From: Lachnospiraceae bacterium
GTDB lineage: Bacteria; Bacillota; Clostridia; Lachnospirales; Lachnospiraceae
Assembly (NCBI GenBank): GCA_017518185.1
Contig: JAFWWB010000069.1
Location: 1 to 64,000, forward strand
Length of the DNA stretch: 64,000 nt
Direction: 5' to 3'
Shown here piece after piece: positions 50,106-58,423 of this stretch. The notes beneath the pieces are model-generated. The model was not told where the DNA came from and did no database searches. It was given only the letters and a program-made list of their open reading frames with translations. The first letter of the stretch is position 1. The number at the start of each line of letters is the position of its first letter. Position numbers and translations under genes: made by a program.

Positions 50106-51131
50106 ATGAACAGACTGGACGTGCTCTATGCGGCAGACGATAATTATGCTCCCTTTCTGGGAGTATCACTCATGTCGCTGCTTGAGAACAACAGGGATAT
50201 AGAGGAAATACGTATATATGCGGTCCTGGACAACGTTTCGGAGAAGAACCGCGGCAGGCTTGAAAAGACCGTGGAGAGCTTCGGACGGGACTTGAGGATC
50301 ACGGATGCAAAGGATTTCAACCGGCTGATGGAGGAACTGGGGGTTCCCAAATACAGGGGCTCCTACGCTACACATTACCGGAAATTCTTTCACCTTATCA
50401 TAGATGAGGATGTGGAGAGACTGCTCTACATCGATTCCGATACGATAGTTGACGGCTCCTTAAAGGAGCTGCTGAGCCTTGATATGGGCGATGCCTGCGT
50501 AGGCGTGGTGCTGGACGTGCTGGGGACAAAGTACAAGAAGCTTCTGGGCTTCGGCGACGATGAGACCTACTTCAACGCCGGCGTGACACTTATCGATGTT
50601 AACAACTGGAAGAAGAACGACTGCACCAATGCGATGATGGAGCATATACGGAAGGTCCGTGCGAAATACTGCAATCCCGACCAGGATCTCTTTAATGTCG
50701 TACTGCGGGGAAAGACCATGGTCCTGCCGCCGGAGTACAACTACATGCCGATCCACGAAGCCTATTCGGACGACATGTACGAAAAGAACTACGGCTTTGC
50801 GCATTATTACAGCAGGGAAGAGGTGGAGAAGGCCAGGAAGGCGCCGGTGATCATCCATATGTTCCGTTTTCTCGGGGAGTTCCCCTGGCATAAGGGAAAT
50901 CTCCATCCCAACACGGAGCTCTTCGATTCTTATCTCAAACGTTCCCTATGGGCGGATTATGAGAAAAAGCCTTCCGGCAACCAGACGGCTCTCTTTAAGA
51001 TCGAACGCCTGCTTTACCGCATGCTCCCCCGCGGGTTGTTTTTGAAGATCTTCCGCATACAGCATTACCGTTCATTCTACAAGAGGGAGATGGCATACCG
51101 TAAGGAAACGGAAGGCATGGTGTCGAAATGA
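50106..51131 (+). CDS. Glycosyltransferase family 8
   Basis: A 341-residue GT8 enzyme of the LPS glucosyl/galactosyltransferase type: DVLYAADDNYAPFLGVS, metal-binding YIDSDTIVDG, FNAGVTLIDVNNWKK and PDQDLFNVVL are the family's motifs. It probably adds a hexose to the surface glycan being built on the inner side of the membrane. ATG at 50106 is used; a GTG 3 bases earlier is in frame. Its stop overlaps the ATP-grasp gene start by 4 bases. Confidence 0.88.
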   Translation: MNRLDVLYAADDNYAPFLGVSLMSLLENNRDIEEIRIYAVLDNVSEKNRGRLEKTVESFGRDLRITDAKDFNRLMEELGVPKYRGSYATHYRKFFHLIIDEDVERLLYIDSDTIVDGSLKELLSLDMGDACVGVVLDVLGTKYKKLLGFGDDETYFNAGVTLIDVNNWKKNDCTNAMMEHIRKVRAKYCNPDQDLFNVVLRGKTMVLPPEYNYMPIHEAYSDDMYEKNYGFAHYYSREEVEKARKAPVIIHMFRFLGEFPWHKGNLHPNTELFDSYLKRSLWADYEKKPSGNQTALFKIERLLYRMLPRGLFLKIFRIQHYRSFYKREMAYRKETEGMVSK

Positions 51132-52030
51132 AGAACGGACTGGATGATCTGGCATGTTCCCTTAAGAGATCCCTTCCGAAGTCTTTTTACCGCCCTTACG
51201 TGCGGCATCAGTACAAACGTTATTTCGGGGTGTATCCCGATCTGGACGATCCGAAGAAGTACAGTGAAAAGATACAGTGGGTGAAGCTGTACGGCAACAC
51301 GCCGCTGAAGACAAAGCTGGCCGACAAGCTGGCGGTGCGTGACTGGATCAGGGAAAGGATAGGAGAGGAATACCTCGTTCCCATAGTGGGAGGCCCGTGG
51401 AAGAGCGCAAAGGAGATCGGCTTTGACAGTCTTCCGGAGCGTTATGTGCTAAAGACCAATCACGGCAGCGGCAGCGTCATAGTCGTGGACGGAAGGAAGC
51501 CCCTTGACCGTAAGGAGGCCGTGAAAAAGCTGGACCGCTGGCTTCATACCAACTATGCTTTTTACAGCTTTGAGCTTCAGTACAGGGATATCGAACCCTT
51601 TGCATATGCGGAGGAATACCTTGAGGACGAGGTGCTTGCTGAGCTGCCCGATTACAAGTTCTTCTGCTTTGACGGTCATGTTTACTGCTGCTACCTGATC
51701 TTCGGGCGGCGCAGCCATGACGAAAAGAGCCGCAGAGGCTTTCTGGACCGGGATTTTAAGGTCCTGCCGTTTCAGAGAAAAGGCTACCATCCTCTCGGGG
51801 AGGATGTGGAGCGCCCGGAGAATTACGATGAGATGGTAAAGCTCGCCGAAAAGCTTTCGGAAGGATTTTCCCATGTGCGTGTGGATCTGTACAGCGTGAA
51901 AGGGAAGATCTATTTCGGTGAGATGACCTTTACGGGCTCTTCCGGGTTCTGGCGGCTGGAGCCTGAGGATTATGACAGGGTACTGGGGGATCAGTGGGAT
52001 CTGCATACAGAGCAGCGCATGCCTCTGTGA
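51128..52030 (+). CDS. TupA-like ATP-grasp protein (first copy)
   Basis: A 300-residue ATP-grasp enzyme resembling TupA, known from teichuronopeptide synthesis. DDPKKYSEKIQWVKLYG, DKLAVRDWIRERIGEEYLVP, LPERYVLKTNHGSG, DYKFFCFDG and RVDLYSVKGKIYFGEMTF are all in the family order. ATP-grasp enzymes usually link a carboxylate to an amine via an acyl-phosphate, so it may attach an amino acid or uronate to the glycan. A second copy lies at 53.6 kb; identity between copies is moderate by eye. Confidence 0.82.
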   Translation: MKNGLDDLACSLKRSLPKSFYRPYVRHQYKRYFGVYPDLDDPKKYSEKIQWVKLYGNTPLKTKLADKLAVRDWIRERIGEEYLVPIVGGPWKSAKEIGFDSLPERYVLKTNHGSGSVIVVDGRKPLDRKEAVKKLDRWLHTNYAFYSFELQYRDIEPFAYAEEYLEDEVLAELPDYKFFCFDGHVYCCYLIFGRRSHDEKSRRGFLDRDFKVLPFQRKGYHPLGEDVERPENYDEMVKLAEKLSEGFSHVRVDLYSVKGKIYFGEMTFTGSSGFWRLEPEDYDRVLGDQWDLHTEQRMPL

Positions 52031-52042
52031 CAGTCGGGAAAT

Positions 52043-53551
52043 ATGAATGTAGCTCAGAACGCAAGGCGTAATATGATATTCGGTGTGATCAACCGTATCG
52101 TGCTGATCGCCTGCCCTTTTATAAACAGAACAGTGCTGCAGAGGGTCCTCGGGGAGGAGTATCTCGGACTGGACAGTGTTTTTGTTTCGATACTCCGTGT
52201 GCTGAGCCTTTCCGAACTTGGACTTGGGGCGGCCATCGTCTACAGCATGTACAAGCCGGTGGCGGAAAACGACACGCCCATGGTGGAGGCGCTGCTGGCC
52301 TTTTACAAAAAAGTCTACCGCCTCATCGGACTGGCGATACTGCTCATAGGTACAGCCATTCTGCCGCTGCTCCCTTTTCTGATAAAGGAAGAGATCCCGG
52401 GGGATGTGAGTCTTCCGGTATTGTATATGGTCGTTCTGATCGACACCTCGCTGAGCTACTTCCTCTATGCATATCTTTCGTCGCTGATCATCGTTTACCA
52501 GAGGGATGATTACAGCAGCAAGATTAGCATAGTCATCAGTGTGCTGATGACCGCGAGCCAGGTGATCGTTCTGGTGCTTAGCCGGAACTATCTGTACACC
52601 ATACTGGTAAAGCTGGTCTTTACGGTGCTCTCCAATCTGCTTACTGCAGCCGTGGTGAAAAAGAAGCTGCCTTCCTACCGCTGCAGGGGCAGCGTGCCGA
52701 AGGAGATGCTTAAGGATATAGCCGAAAAGGTCAGCGGCAGCGTTGTGGTCAAGGTGAGCAAGGTCAGCAGGAATGCCATCGACAGCCTCTGCATCACGGC
52801 CTTTATCAGTCTGGCCATGACGGCTAAATACAATAACTATTATGTGATCATGAACGGGGTGATAACCATACTGACCGTGGTCTCCGCCGCATTTAAGGGC
52901 GGTGTGGGGAATCACACGGTGACCTTAAGCCGCGAAAAGAATTACAGTGAACTTAAGAAGCTGGATTTCGTATATATGCTGATCACCGGCTGGTGCGCCT
53001 GTTTTCTGCTCTGCCTTTCCCAGCCCTTCATGGAACTGTGGATGGGAAAGAAGATGCTTTTGCCCGAAGGATTCGTGTATCTCCTCGTGACATATTTCTA
53101 TATCCTTGCGATAGGGGACATGAGGAGCATCTATTCCGAGGTGCTGGGGCACTGGTATCATCAGCGCTGGAGGGCAGTGATAGAGTCAGTGGCCAATGTG
53201 TTCCTGAATGTGGTGCTGGGCAGGCTGTGGGGCGTATACGGCATCATGCTGGCAACCATAATCAGCATGTTTGTTTTTCATATCATATGGTCTTCCCGCA
53301 TTACCTTCCGTGAGTTCTTCGGAATGGAGCATATGAAGGATTATTACCTTTATCATCTGCTTTATGCGGCTGTATCGGCGGGAGTGGTGGTGATCTGCTA
53401 TATGCTGAGCGGGATGCTGTCAGAGTACCCGGCATTGCTCCGTCTGGGCGCTTCGGCCGGGATCTGCCTGATCGTGCCACTTGTCTGGTACCTGCTGGTC
53501 TACGGCAGGACAGAACGTTTCCGTGAGATGATGGCATTTATCAGACATTAG
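52043..53551 (+). CDS. Wzx-type polysaccharide flippase (MATE-like transporter)
   Basis: A 502-residue integral membrane protein with about 12 or more hydrophobic segments. NRTVLQRVLGEEYLGLDSVF and LSELGLGAAIVYSMYKP are typical N-terminal motifs of the oligosaccharide flippase superfamily. It would move the undecaprenyl-linked repeat unit from the inner to the outer face. It lies between the two TupA-like genes. No polymerase Wzy was recognised in the cluster. Confidence 0.87.
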   Translation: MNVAQNARRNMIFGVINRIVLIACPFINRTVLQRVLGEEYLGLDSVFVSILRVLSLSELGLGAAIVYSMYKPVAENDTPMVEALLAFYKKVYRLIGLAILLIGTAILPLLPFLIKEEIPGDVSLPVLYMVVLIDTSLSYFLYAYLSSLIIVYQRDDYSSKISIVISVLMTASQVIVLVLSRNYLYTILVKLVFTVLSNLLTAAVVKKKLPSYRCRGSVPKEMLKDIAEKVSGSVVVKVSKVSRNAIDSLCITAFISLAMTAKYNNYYVIMNGVITILTVVSAAFKGGVGNHTVTLSREKNYSELKKLDFVYMLITGWCACFLLCLSQPFMELWMGKKMLLPEGFVYLLVTYFYILAIGDMRSIYSEVLGHWYHQRWRAVIESVANVFLNVVLGRLWGVYGIMLATIISMFVFHIIWSSRITFREFFGMEHMKDYYLYHLLYAAVSAGVVVICYMLSGMLSEYPALLRLGASAGICLIVPLVWYLLVYGRTERFREMMAFIRH

Positions 53552-53562
53552 GAGGAGAGGAA

Positions 53563-54420
53563 TTGGGCTTTGTTGGACAGGCGGGGCGCATCCTGCCGGA
53601 CAGGCTTTATATCACACTGGCGTTCCTGGCGAGGCTTCACAGCCTCCCGGATCTTAAGCATCCGAAGACCTTCAACGAGAAGCTTCAGTGGCTGAAGCTG
53701 AACGACAGGAGAGAGGTCTACAAGACCATGGTCGATAAGGCGGAGGTGAAGGCTTATGTGGCGGAACGCATAGGGGAAGAGTATATCATCCCCACGCTGG
53801 GCATATGGGGGGATGCGGAAAGCATCGATACGGATAAGCTGCCGGAGCGTTTCGTTCTGAAGTGCACCCATGATTCAGGATCGACCTTTGTGATAAGTGA
53901 CAAAGCCGCTGCGGACTGGCCGTCGGTGAAGGCCGGGCTTACAAAGTGCCTTAAGAGCAACTATTATATACTCGGAAGGGAATGGCCTTATAAGGACTGT
54001 GTCCCGCGCATCATCGCCGAGGAGTACATAGGTGACGGGGAGGATCTGACGGATTACAAGTTTATGTGCTTTAACGGAAAAGTGAAGTGTACCTTTGTAT
54101 GTACGGAGCGCTTCGCGGAAGACGGGGTAAAGATAAACGTGTATGACAGGGACTGGGAGCTGCTCCCCTTTGAGAGGGATCATCCCAGGAGCAGCCGTCA
54201 GATACCGAGACCGGAGGCTTATGAAGAGATGATAGGTCTGGCTGAGAAGCTTGCCGGAGATATCCCCTTTGTGCGGATAGATTTTTACAATGTGGGGAGC
54301 AGGGTCTGTTTCGGTGAGATAACCCTTTACCCGGGGGCGGGGTTCCTCCCGTTTTATCCGGCGGAATGGGACGGCATACTCGGCAGCTGGCTAACCCTCC
54401 CGGATAAAGCCGGAGCGTAA
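53563..54420 (+). CDS. TupA-like ATP-grasp protein (second copy)
   Basis: A 285-residue homologue of the first ATP-grasp gene: HPKTFNEKLQWLKLND, DKAEVKAYVAERIGEEYIIP, LPERFVLKCTHDSGS, DYKFMCFNG and RIDFYNVGSRVCFGEITL. The TTG start at 53563 has AGGAGGAGAGG upstream; no ATG occurs in the first 60 codons. Two related enzymes in one cluster may add different residues or act at different steps. The GT2 gene follows after 17 bases. Confidence 0.8.
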   Translation: MGFVGQAGRILPDRLYITLAFLARLHSLPDLKHPKTFNEKLQWLKLNDRREVYKTMVDKAEVKAYVAERIGEEYIIPTLGIWGDAESIDTDKLPERFVLKCTHDSGSTFVISDKAAADWPSVKAGLTKCLKSNYYILGREWPYKDCVPRIIAEEYIGDGEDLTDYKFMCFNGKVKCTFVCTERFAEDGVKINVYDRDWELLPFERDHPRSSRQIPRPEAYEEMIGLAEKLAGDIPFVRIDFYNVGSRVCFGEITLYPGAGFLPFYPAEWDGILGSWLTLPDKAGA

Positions 54421-54437
54421 GTTTTAAGAGGTTTTAC

Positions 54438-55397
54438 ATGAGAGATGAGATGAAGGGCATACGTTACAGCGTGATCATACCGCATTACGATGATGTGGAG
54501 TCCCTTGCGCTGCTCCTTAAGAGCATACCGGAGCGGGAAGATATACAGAAGATCGTTGTTGATGACAATACCTACGGTGACCGCAGCACCTTCCCGCGAA
54601 AGCTTAAGGAGCTTTATGACGGAGAGGTGGAGCTTTATAAGAATCCCTCTTCGAGACATTCTGCGGGCAGCTGCAGGAACGTGGGGCTGAAATACGCCTG
54701 CGGGGAATGGCTGCTTTTCGCGGATGCGGACGACCTGTTCACGGAGGGAGCCTTTGACTGCTTTGACCGTTATGCCGACAGTGATCTGGATATGATACTT
54801 TTTACGCCGACTTCTGTGGTGCTTCCGGAAGGGAAGCCCGGGGTAAGGCATATAAGCTTTGAGGAGATCATAGACCGCTATCTGAAGGACCCTTCCGAAG
54901 AGACGGAGCTGCGCTACCAGTTCATAGCGCCCTGGTCAAGGATGGTGCGCCGGAGCGTGGTAGAGGAGAACGGGATACGCTTTAAGGAGACTCTGGTAGG
55001 CAATGACCGGCTGTTTTCGGTAAAGTGCGGTTATTATGCGAAAAAGATCGGCGCTTCGAAGGAGGTCGTTTACTGCGTGACCAGGAAGGAAGGTACTCTT
55101 TCCTCGGCCCGCAATGAAAAGAAGCGGCGGGCGGGGATAGATGCCTATATCTCAGATTATGTCTTTCTGAAGAGCGTGCTGGACAGGAAGACCTTCCTGA
55201 AAGCCATCGACTGGCCGGGGGGCAGGGTGATACGCGCGCTGTGCGAGGGCTATGGCCTGTCCATGGTCAGGTACATACTGTACCGCTACCGGCAGAACGG
55301 GGTGAGCCTTCTTGACGTGGATCCCGCAAGCTATATAAGAAGATCAGCCAGGTTTGTCAGGACCAAACTGCGCGATTCCAAGGTCAGGCGGGTATAA
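54438..55397 (+). CDS. Glycosyltransferase family 2
   Basis: A 319-residue GT2 enzyme: YSVIIPHYDDVESLALLLKS, VDDNTYGD, SAGSCRNVGLKYACGEWLLF and the metal-binding DADDLFTEGAF are typical. A moderately basic C-terminal half lacks a clear membrane span. It probably adds one sugar of the glycan. No Shine-Dalgarno is strong; AAGAGG lies 8 bases before the ATG. Confidence 0.84.
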   Translation: MRDEMKGIRYSVIIPHYDDVESLALLLKSIPEREDIQKIVVDDNTYGDRSTFPRKLKELYDGEVELYKNPSSRHSAGSCRNVGLKYACGEWLLFADADDLFTEGAFDCFDRYADSDLDMILFTPTSVVLPEGKPGVRHISFEEIIDRYLKDPSEETELRYQFIAPWSRMVRRSVVEENGIRFKETLVGNDRLFSVKCGYYAKKIGASKEVVYCVTRKEGTLSSARNEKKRRAGIDAYISDYVFLKSVLDRKTFLKAIDWPGGRVIRALCEGYGLSMVRYILYRYRQNGVSLLDVDPASYIRRSARFVRTKLRDSKVRRV

Positions 55398-55430
55398 CGT
55401 CCGGAATGCGGCGGTGTGAGGTGACGGATA

Positions 55431-56459
55431 TTGTCGTTAAGCGGTAAGATACGGTATGTGAACAAGTGCATAAGGGAGTTTTTTGCCGGCGGCGGCAGCG
55501 AGCACTGCTGGAAAAAGATGATGGCGGAGATAAAGCCGGATGCCGGCTTCTTCTGGCGTCTTACCCATTATCCGGACATGCTTTTGGCGTCACTGTACTG
55601 TCCGGGGCTTGATACCATGGATTATCTGTTATACCATTTTCCGGAGATCGGCAGAAAAGAGAGGAAGCTCTTTATCACCGAGGGAGGACTGAGGGAGATG
55701 GTAGTCCATTTTAACGGCATACCCCAGTCCGGGCCATGGAAGGTGCTGGAGGATAAGACGGAGTTTAACCGGACCTTCTCGGACCTCCTTGGAAGAGGCT
55801 GGATCACCGGGGATGCGGATGATGAGAGCTTTGCCGGATTCTGCAGGGATAAAAAACTGATCGTGAAGCCGGTGGACGGAGGACAGGGAAAGGGCATATT
55901 TACTGCTTCCCCGGTAAGCGATGAAGAATGTCTTGAGCTTAAGCGCTCCCTGGGAGACGGAAGATACATCATAGAAGAGCTGCTCCGCCAGCATTCCCGG
56001 ATGGCAGAGCTAAATCCTTCCTCCGTGAATACCGTGCGTATCTATACTGTGCTGGATAAGGACGGCGTTACCGTGCACCTGACGGGAGCGGTGCTCCGTA
56101 TCGGCAGGGCAGGGAACGCCGTGGACAACTGGCATTCGGGAGGCATCGCCGCAGAGGTTGATACGGGGACAGGGACCGTCATAAGCGATGCCGTGGACGG
56201 AAAGGGAAACTTGTATTCCGCACATCCGGACAGCAGGATCGTGCTGAAGGGCTTTCGGATACCGGAGTGGGATAAGGCTGTTGAAACCGTCATAAAGGCT
56301 CATAAGAGAACAAAAGGGCTCCGTTACGTGGGCTGGGATATAGCCTTCTGTGAGGACGGAGGCATAGCCGTGCTTGAGGGAAATCCCTTCGGAGGCGTGC
56401 ATCTGCAGCAGCAGCCGGGAAGAAAAGGCAAAAAAGAGGAATACGCGAAACTGTGGTGA
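55431..56459 (+). CDS. Sugar-transfer-associated ATP-grasp protein
   Basis: A 342-residue protein with an ATP-grasp core: LIVKPVDGGQGKGIF, YIIEELLRQHSRMAELNPSS, TVRIYTVLD, GGIAAEVDTGTG and GWDIAFCEDGG. This family often sits beside glycosyltransferases, as here. The start is TTG at 55431 with GTGAGGTGA upstream, a moderate site; an alternative is ATG at 55518. It is the third ATP-grasp gene of the cluster and the last clear glycan gene. Confidence 0.78.
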   Translation: MSLSGKIRYVNKCIREFFAGGGSEHCWKKMMAEIKPDAGFFWRLTHYPDMLLASLYCPGLDTMDYLLYHFPEIGRKERKLFITEGGLREMVVHFNGIPQSGPWKVLEDKTEFNRTFSDLLGRGWITGDADDESFAGFCRDKKLIVKPVDGGQGKGIFTASPVSDEECLELKRSLGDGRYIIEELLRQHSRMAELNPSSVNTVRIYTVLDKDGVTVHLTGAVLRIGRAGNAVDNWHSGGIAAEVDTGTGTVISDAVDGKGNLYSAHPDSRIVLKGFRIPEWDKAVETVIKAHKRTKGLRYVGWDIAFCEDGGIAVLEGNPFGGVHLQQQPGRKGKKEEYAKLW

Positions 56460-56476
56460 GCGTGTGAGGTGTTTTC

Positions 56477-57034
56477 ATGAGAGATCTTAAAGATATAAGA
56501 AGCGAGCTGGATCAGGTGGATAAGGATATGGCGGAGCTGTTCAACAGAAGGATGAAGCTCTGCGAGGAAGTGGCGGAATACAAGGCAAAGAGCGGCAAGG
56601 CTGTGTATGACCGTCAGAGGGAAGAGGAGAAGCTTGAGGCCATAGGCGCCTACGCAGGGGACGAACTGGCCGAAAAGGGCATGAAGGAGCTGCTGGCACA
56701 GCTTATGAGCTTCAGCCGGGAGCTGCAGTACAGGAAGCTGACCGAAGTGCAGGAGAAGGGTCCCGCAAAAGCCGGAGATGCCGGAGGTGAGAGCGGCAGG
56801 ATAGCCCTCTATATGGACATAAGGGACGAGAGCGGGGCCCTCTACCGCATCATGCCCCATTTCGTGTATAATGAGCTGAAGGTCACGAGCATAGAGGGCA
56901 GCAGCGATCTCGCCGGAGACGGGAAGTTTCGGCTGTTTGCGGAATTTGAGGGGCATATGGAGGATAAGGCGGTGCAGAACGCCTTAAGAGGCCTTAAGGA
57001 AGAGTGCGAGTGCCTTAAGATACTGGGAAAGTAA
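56477..57034 (+). CDS. Chorismate mutase with C-terminal ACT-like domain
   Basis: A 185-residue protein. Residues 1-90 are a type II AroQ chorismate mutase (IRSELDQVDKDMAELFNRRM, AEYKAKSGKAVYDRQREEEK) that turns chorismate into prephenate. Residues 107-185 resemble the ACT domain of prephenate dehydratase (ALYRIMPHFVYNELKVTSIE, EFEGHMEDKAVQNAL). The dehydratase domain that lies between these two in P-proteins is missing, replaced by a short linker. The enzyme may be Phe-regulated. The ATG has a GTGAGGTG-type ribosome binding site. It follows the glycan cluster but may be unrelated. Confidence 0.75.
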   Translation: MRDLKDIRSELDQVDKDMAELFNRRMKLCEEVAEYKAKSGKAVYDRQREEEKLEAIGAYAGDELAEKGMKELLAQLMSFSRELQYRKLTEVQEKGPAKAGDAGGESGRIALYMDIRDESGALYRIMPHFVYNELKVTSIEGSSDLAGDGKFRLFAEFEGHMEDKAVQNALRGLKEECECLKILGK

Positions 57035-57085
57035 AGGACCGGGTACCGTGAGGATCCGGATAATTAAGAGATAAGGAGAGATATC

Positions 57086-58258
57086 ATGGATTACGGAAAG
57101 ATAGCAATGGAGAAGCATGCTGAGTGGAAGGGCAAGCTGGAGATCAAATGCAGGGCGGCTGTGGACAGCTCCGAGGCCCTGAGCATAGCCTATACCCCGG
57201 GAGTGGCGCAGCCCTGCCTGGAGATACAGAAGGATATCAACAAGAGCTATGAGCTCACAAGGCGCTGGAATACCGTGGCAGTGGTCACCGACGGTACCGC
57301 CGTGCTGGGGCTCGGCGACATAGGCCCCGAGGCCGGCATGCCGGTAATGGAAGGCAAGTGCGTGCTCTTCAAGGCTTTCGGCGATGTGGATGCCATTCCC
57401 TTATGCGTGCGCAGCAAGGATGTGGACGAGATAGTGAACACCGTGCGCCTGCTGGCAGGATCCTTCGGCGGAGTCAATCTTGAGGACATCTCCGCGCCCC
57501 GCTGCTTCGAGATAGAGAAGAGGCTTAAGGAATGCTGCGACATCCCCATCTTCCACGACGACCAGCACGGCACTGCCGTCATCACCCTGGCAGGCCTTAT
57601 GAACGCCCTGAAGGTGGTGGGAAAGAAGATAGAGGATGTGAAGATCGTGACCTCGGGAGCCGGCGCCGCAGGCATCGCCATCATAAAGCTGCTTATGGCT
57701 ATGGGACTGAAGAACGTCATCATGACGGACCGTCAGGGGGCCATCTATGAAGGCAGGGAAGGCCTGAACCCCGTTAAGGAGGAGATGGCGAAGATCACCA
57801 ATTTCGGAAAAGAGAGCGGCAGCCTTGCGGATGTCATAAAGGGGGCTGATGTGTTCATCGGCGTATCCGCGCCGGGCACCCTTACACAGGATATGGTCCG
57901 CAGCATGGCAAAGGATCCCATCGTTTTCGCCTGCGCAAATCCCACACCGGAGATCTTCCCGGATGAGGCAAAGGCTGCGGGAGCTGCAGTGGTATCCACC
58001 GGCAGGAGCGACTATCCCAACCAGGTCAACAACGTGCTCTGCTTCCCCGGCATATTCAGGGGGGCGCTGGATGTGAGAGCCAGCGATATAAACGACGAGA
58101 TGAAGATAGCGGCTGCTAAGGCCCTGGCGTCTCTTATCCCCGAGGAGGAGCTTTCGGCGGAGAACATACTGCCCAAGGCTTTTGATCCAAGGGTTAAAGA
58201 CGCTGTTGCAAAGGCTGCGGCCCAGGCTGCCATCGACAGCGGAGTGGCAAGGATCTGA
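57086..58258 (+). CDS. NAD(P)-dependent malic enzyme
   Basis: A 390-residue short-form malic enzyme, interconverting malate and pyruvate plus CO2. AYTPGVAQPCLEI, TDGTAVLGLGDIGP, FHDDQHGTAVI, GAGAAGIAIIKLL and FACANPTPEIFPDEA are the family's motifs in order. AAGGAGAG precedes the ATG. Cofactor preference cannot be decided by eye. It stands alone before a new promoter at 58.3 kb. Confidence 0.94.
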   Translation: MDYGKIAMEKHAEWKGKLEIKCRAAVDSSEALSIAYTPGVAQPCLEIQKDINKSYELTRRWNTVAVVTDGTAVLGLGDIGPEAGMPVMEGKCVLFKAFGDVDAIPLCVRSKDVDEIVNTVRLLAGSFGGVNLEDISAPRCFEIEKRLKECCDIPIFHDDQHGTAVITLAGLMNALKVVGKKIEDVKIVTSGAGAAGIAIIKLLMAMGLKNVIMTDRQGAIYEGREGLNPVKEEMAKITNFGKESGSLADVIKGADVFIGVSAPGTLTQDMVRSMAKDPIVFACANPTPEIFPDEAKAAGAAVVSTGRSDYPNQVNNVLCFPGIFRGALDVRASDINDEMKIAAAKALASLIPEEELSAENILPKAFDPRVKDAVAKAAAQAAIDSGVARI

Positions 58259-58336
58259 GCGGAAAAGGAGCAGAGGAGGAACGGGCGGGAAGCATGATCG
58301 TTCGTGCCCCATAAATGCCGTTTGGTACGGATATGC

Positions 58337-58365
58337 TTGACCTTATTATAAGTATAAATTATAAT
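58337..58365 (+). promoter_or_regulatory. Promoter of the GGDEF-EAL gene
   Basis: TTGACC (58337-58342), a 17-bp spacer and TATAAT (58360-58365) predict transcription near 58372, downstream of the first in-frame ATG (58367). This supports the later start at 58424. Confidence 0.7.
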
Positions 58366-58423
58366 TATGCTTTCAGAGAAAATGATTTTCTGCATAAGGA
58401 GGAAGGATCCTCGGGGGGTGTAT

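Noticed and set aside
51449..52915. 488-codon minus-strand frame opposite the TupA-like and flippase genes
   Set aside because: The plus-strand genes have clear homology. The minus product is His/Gln-rich with no motif.
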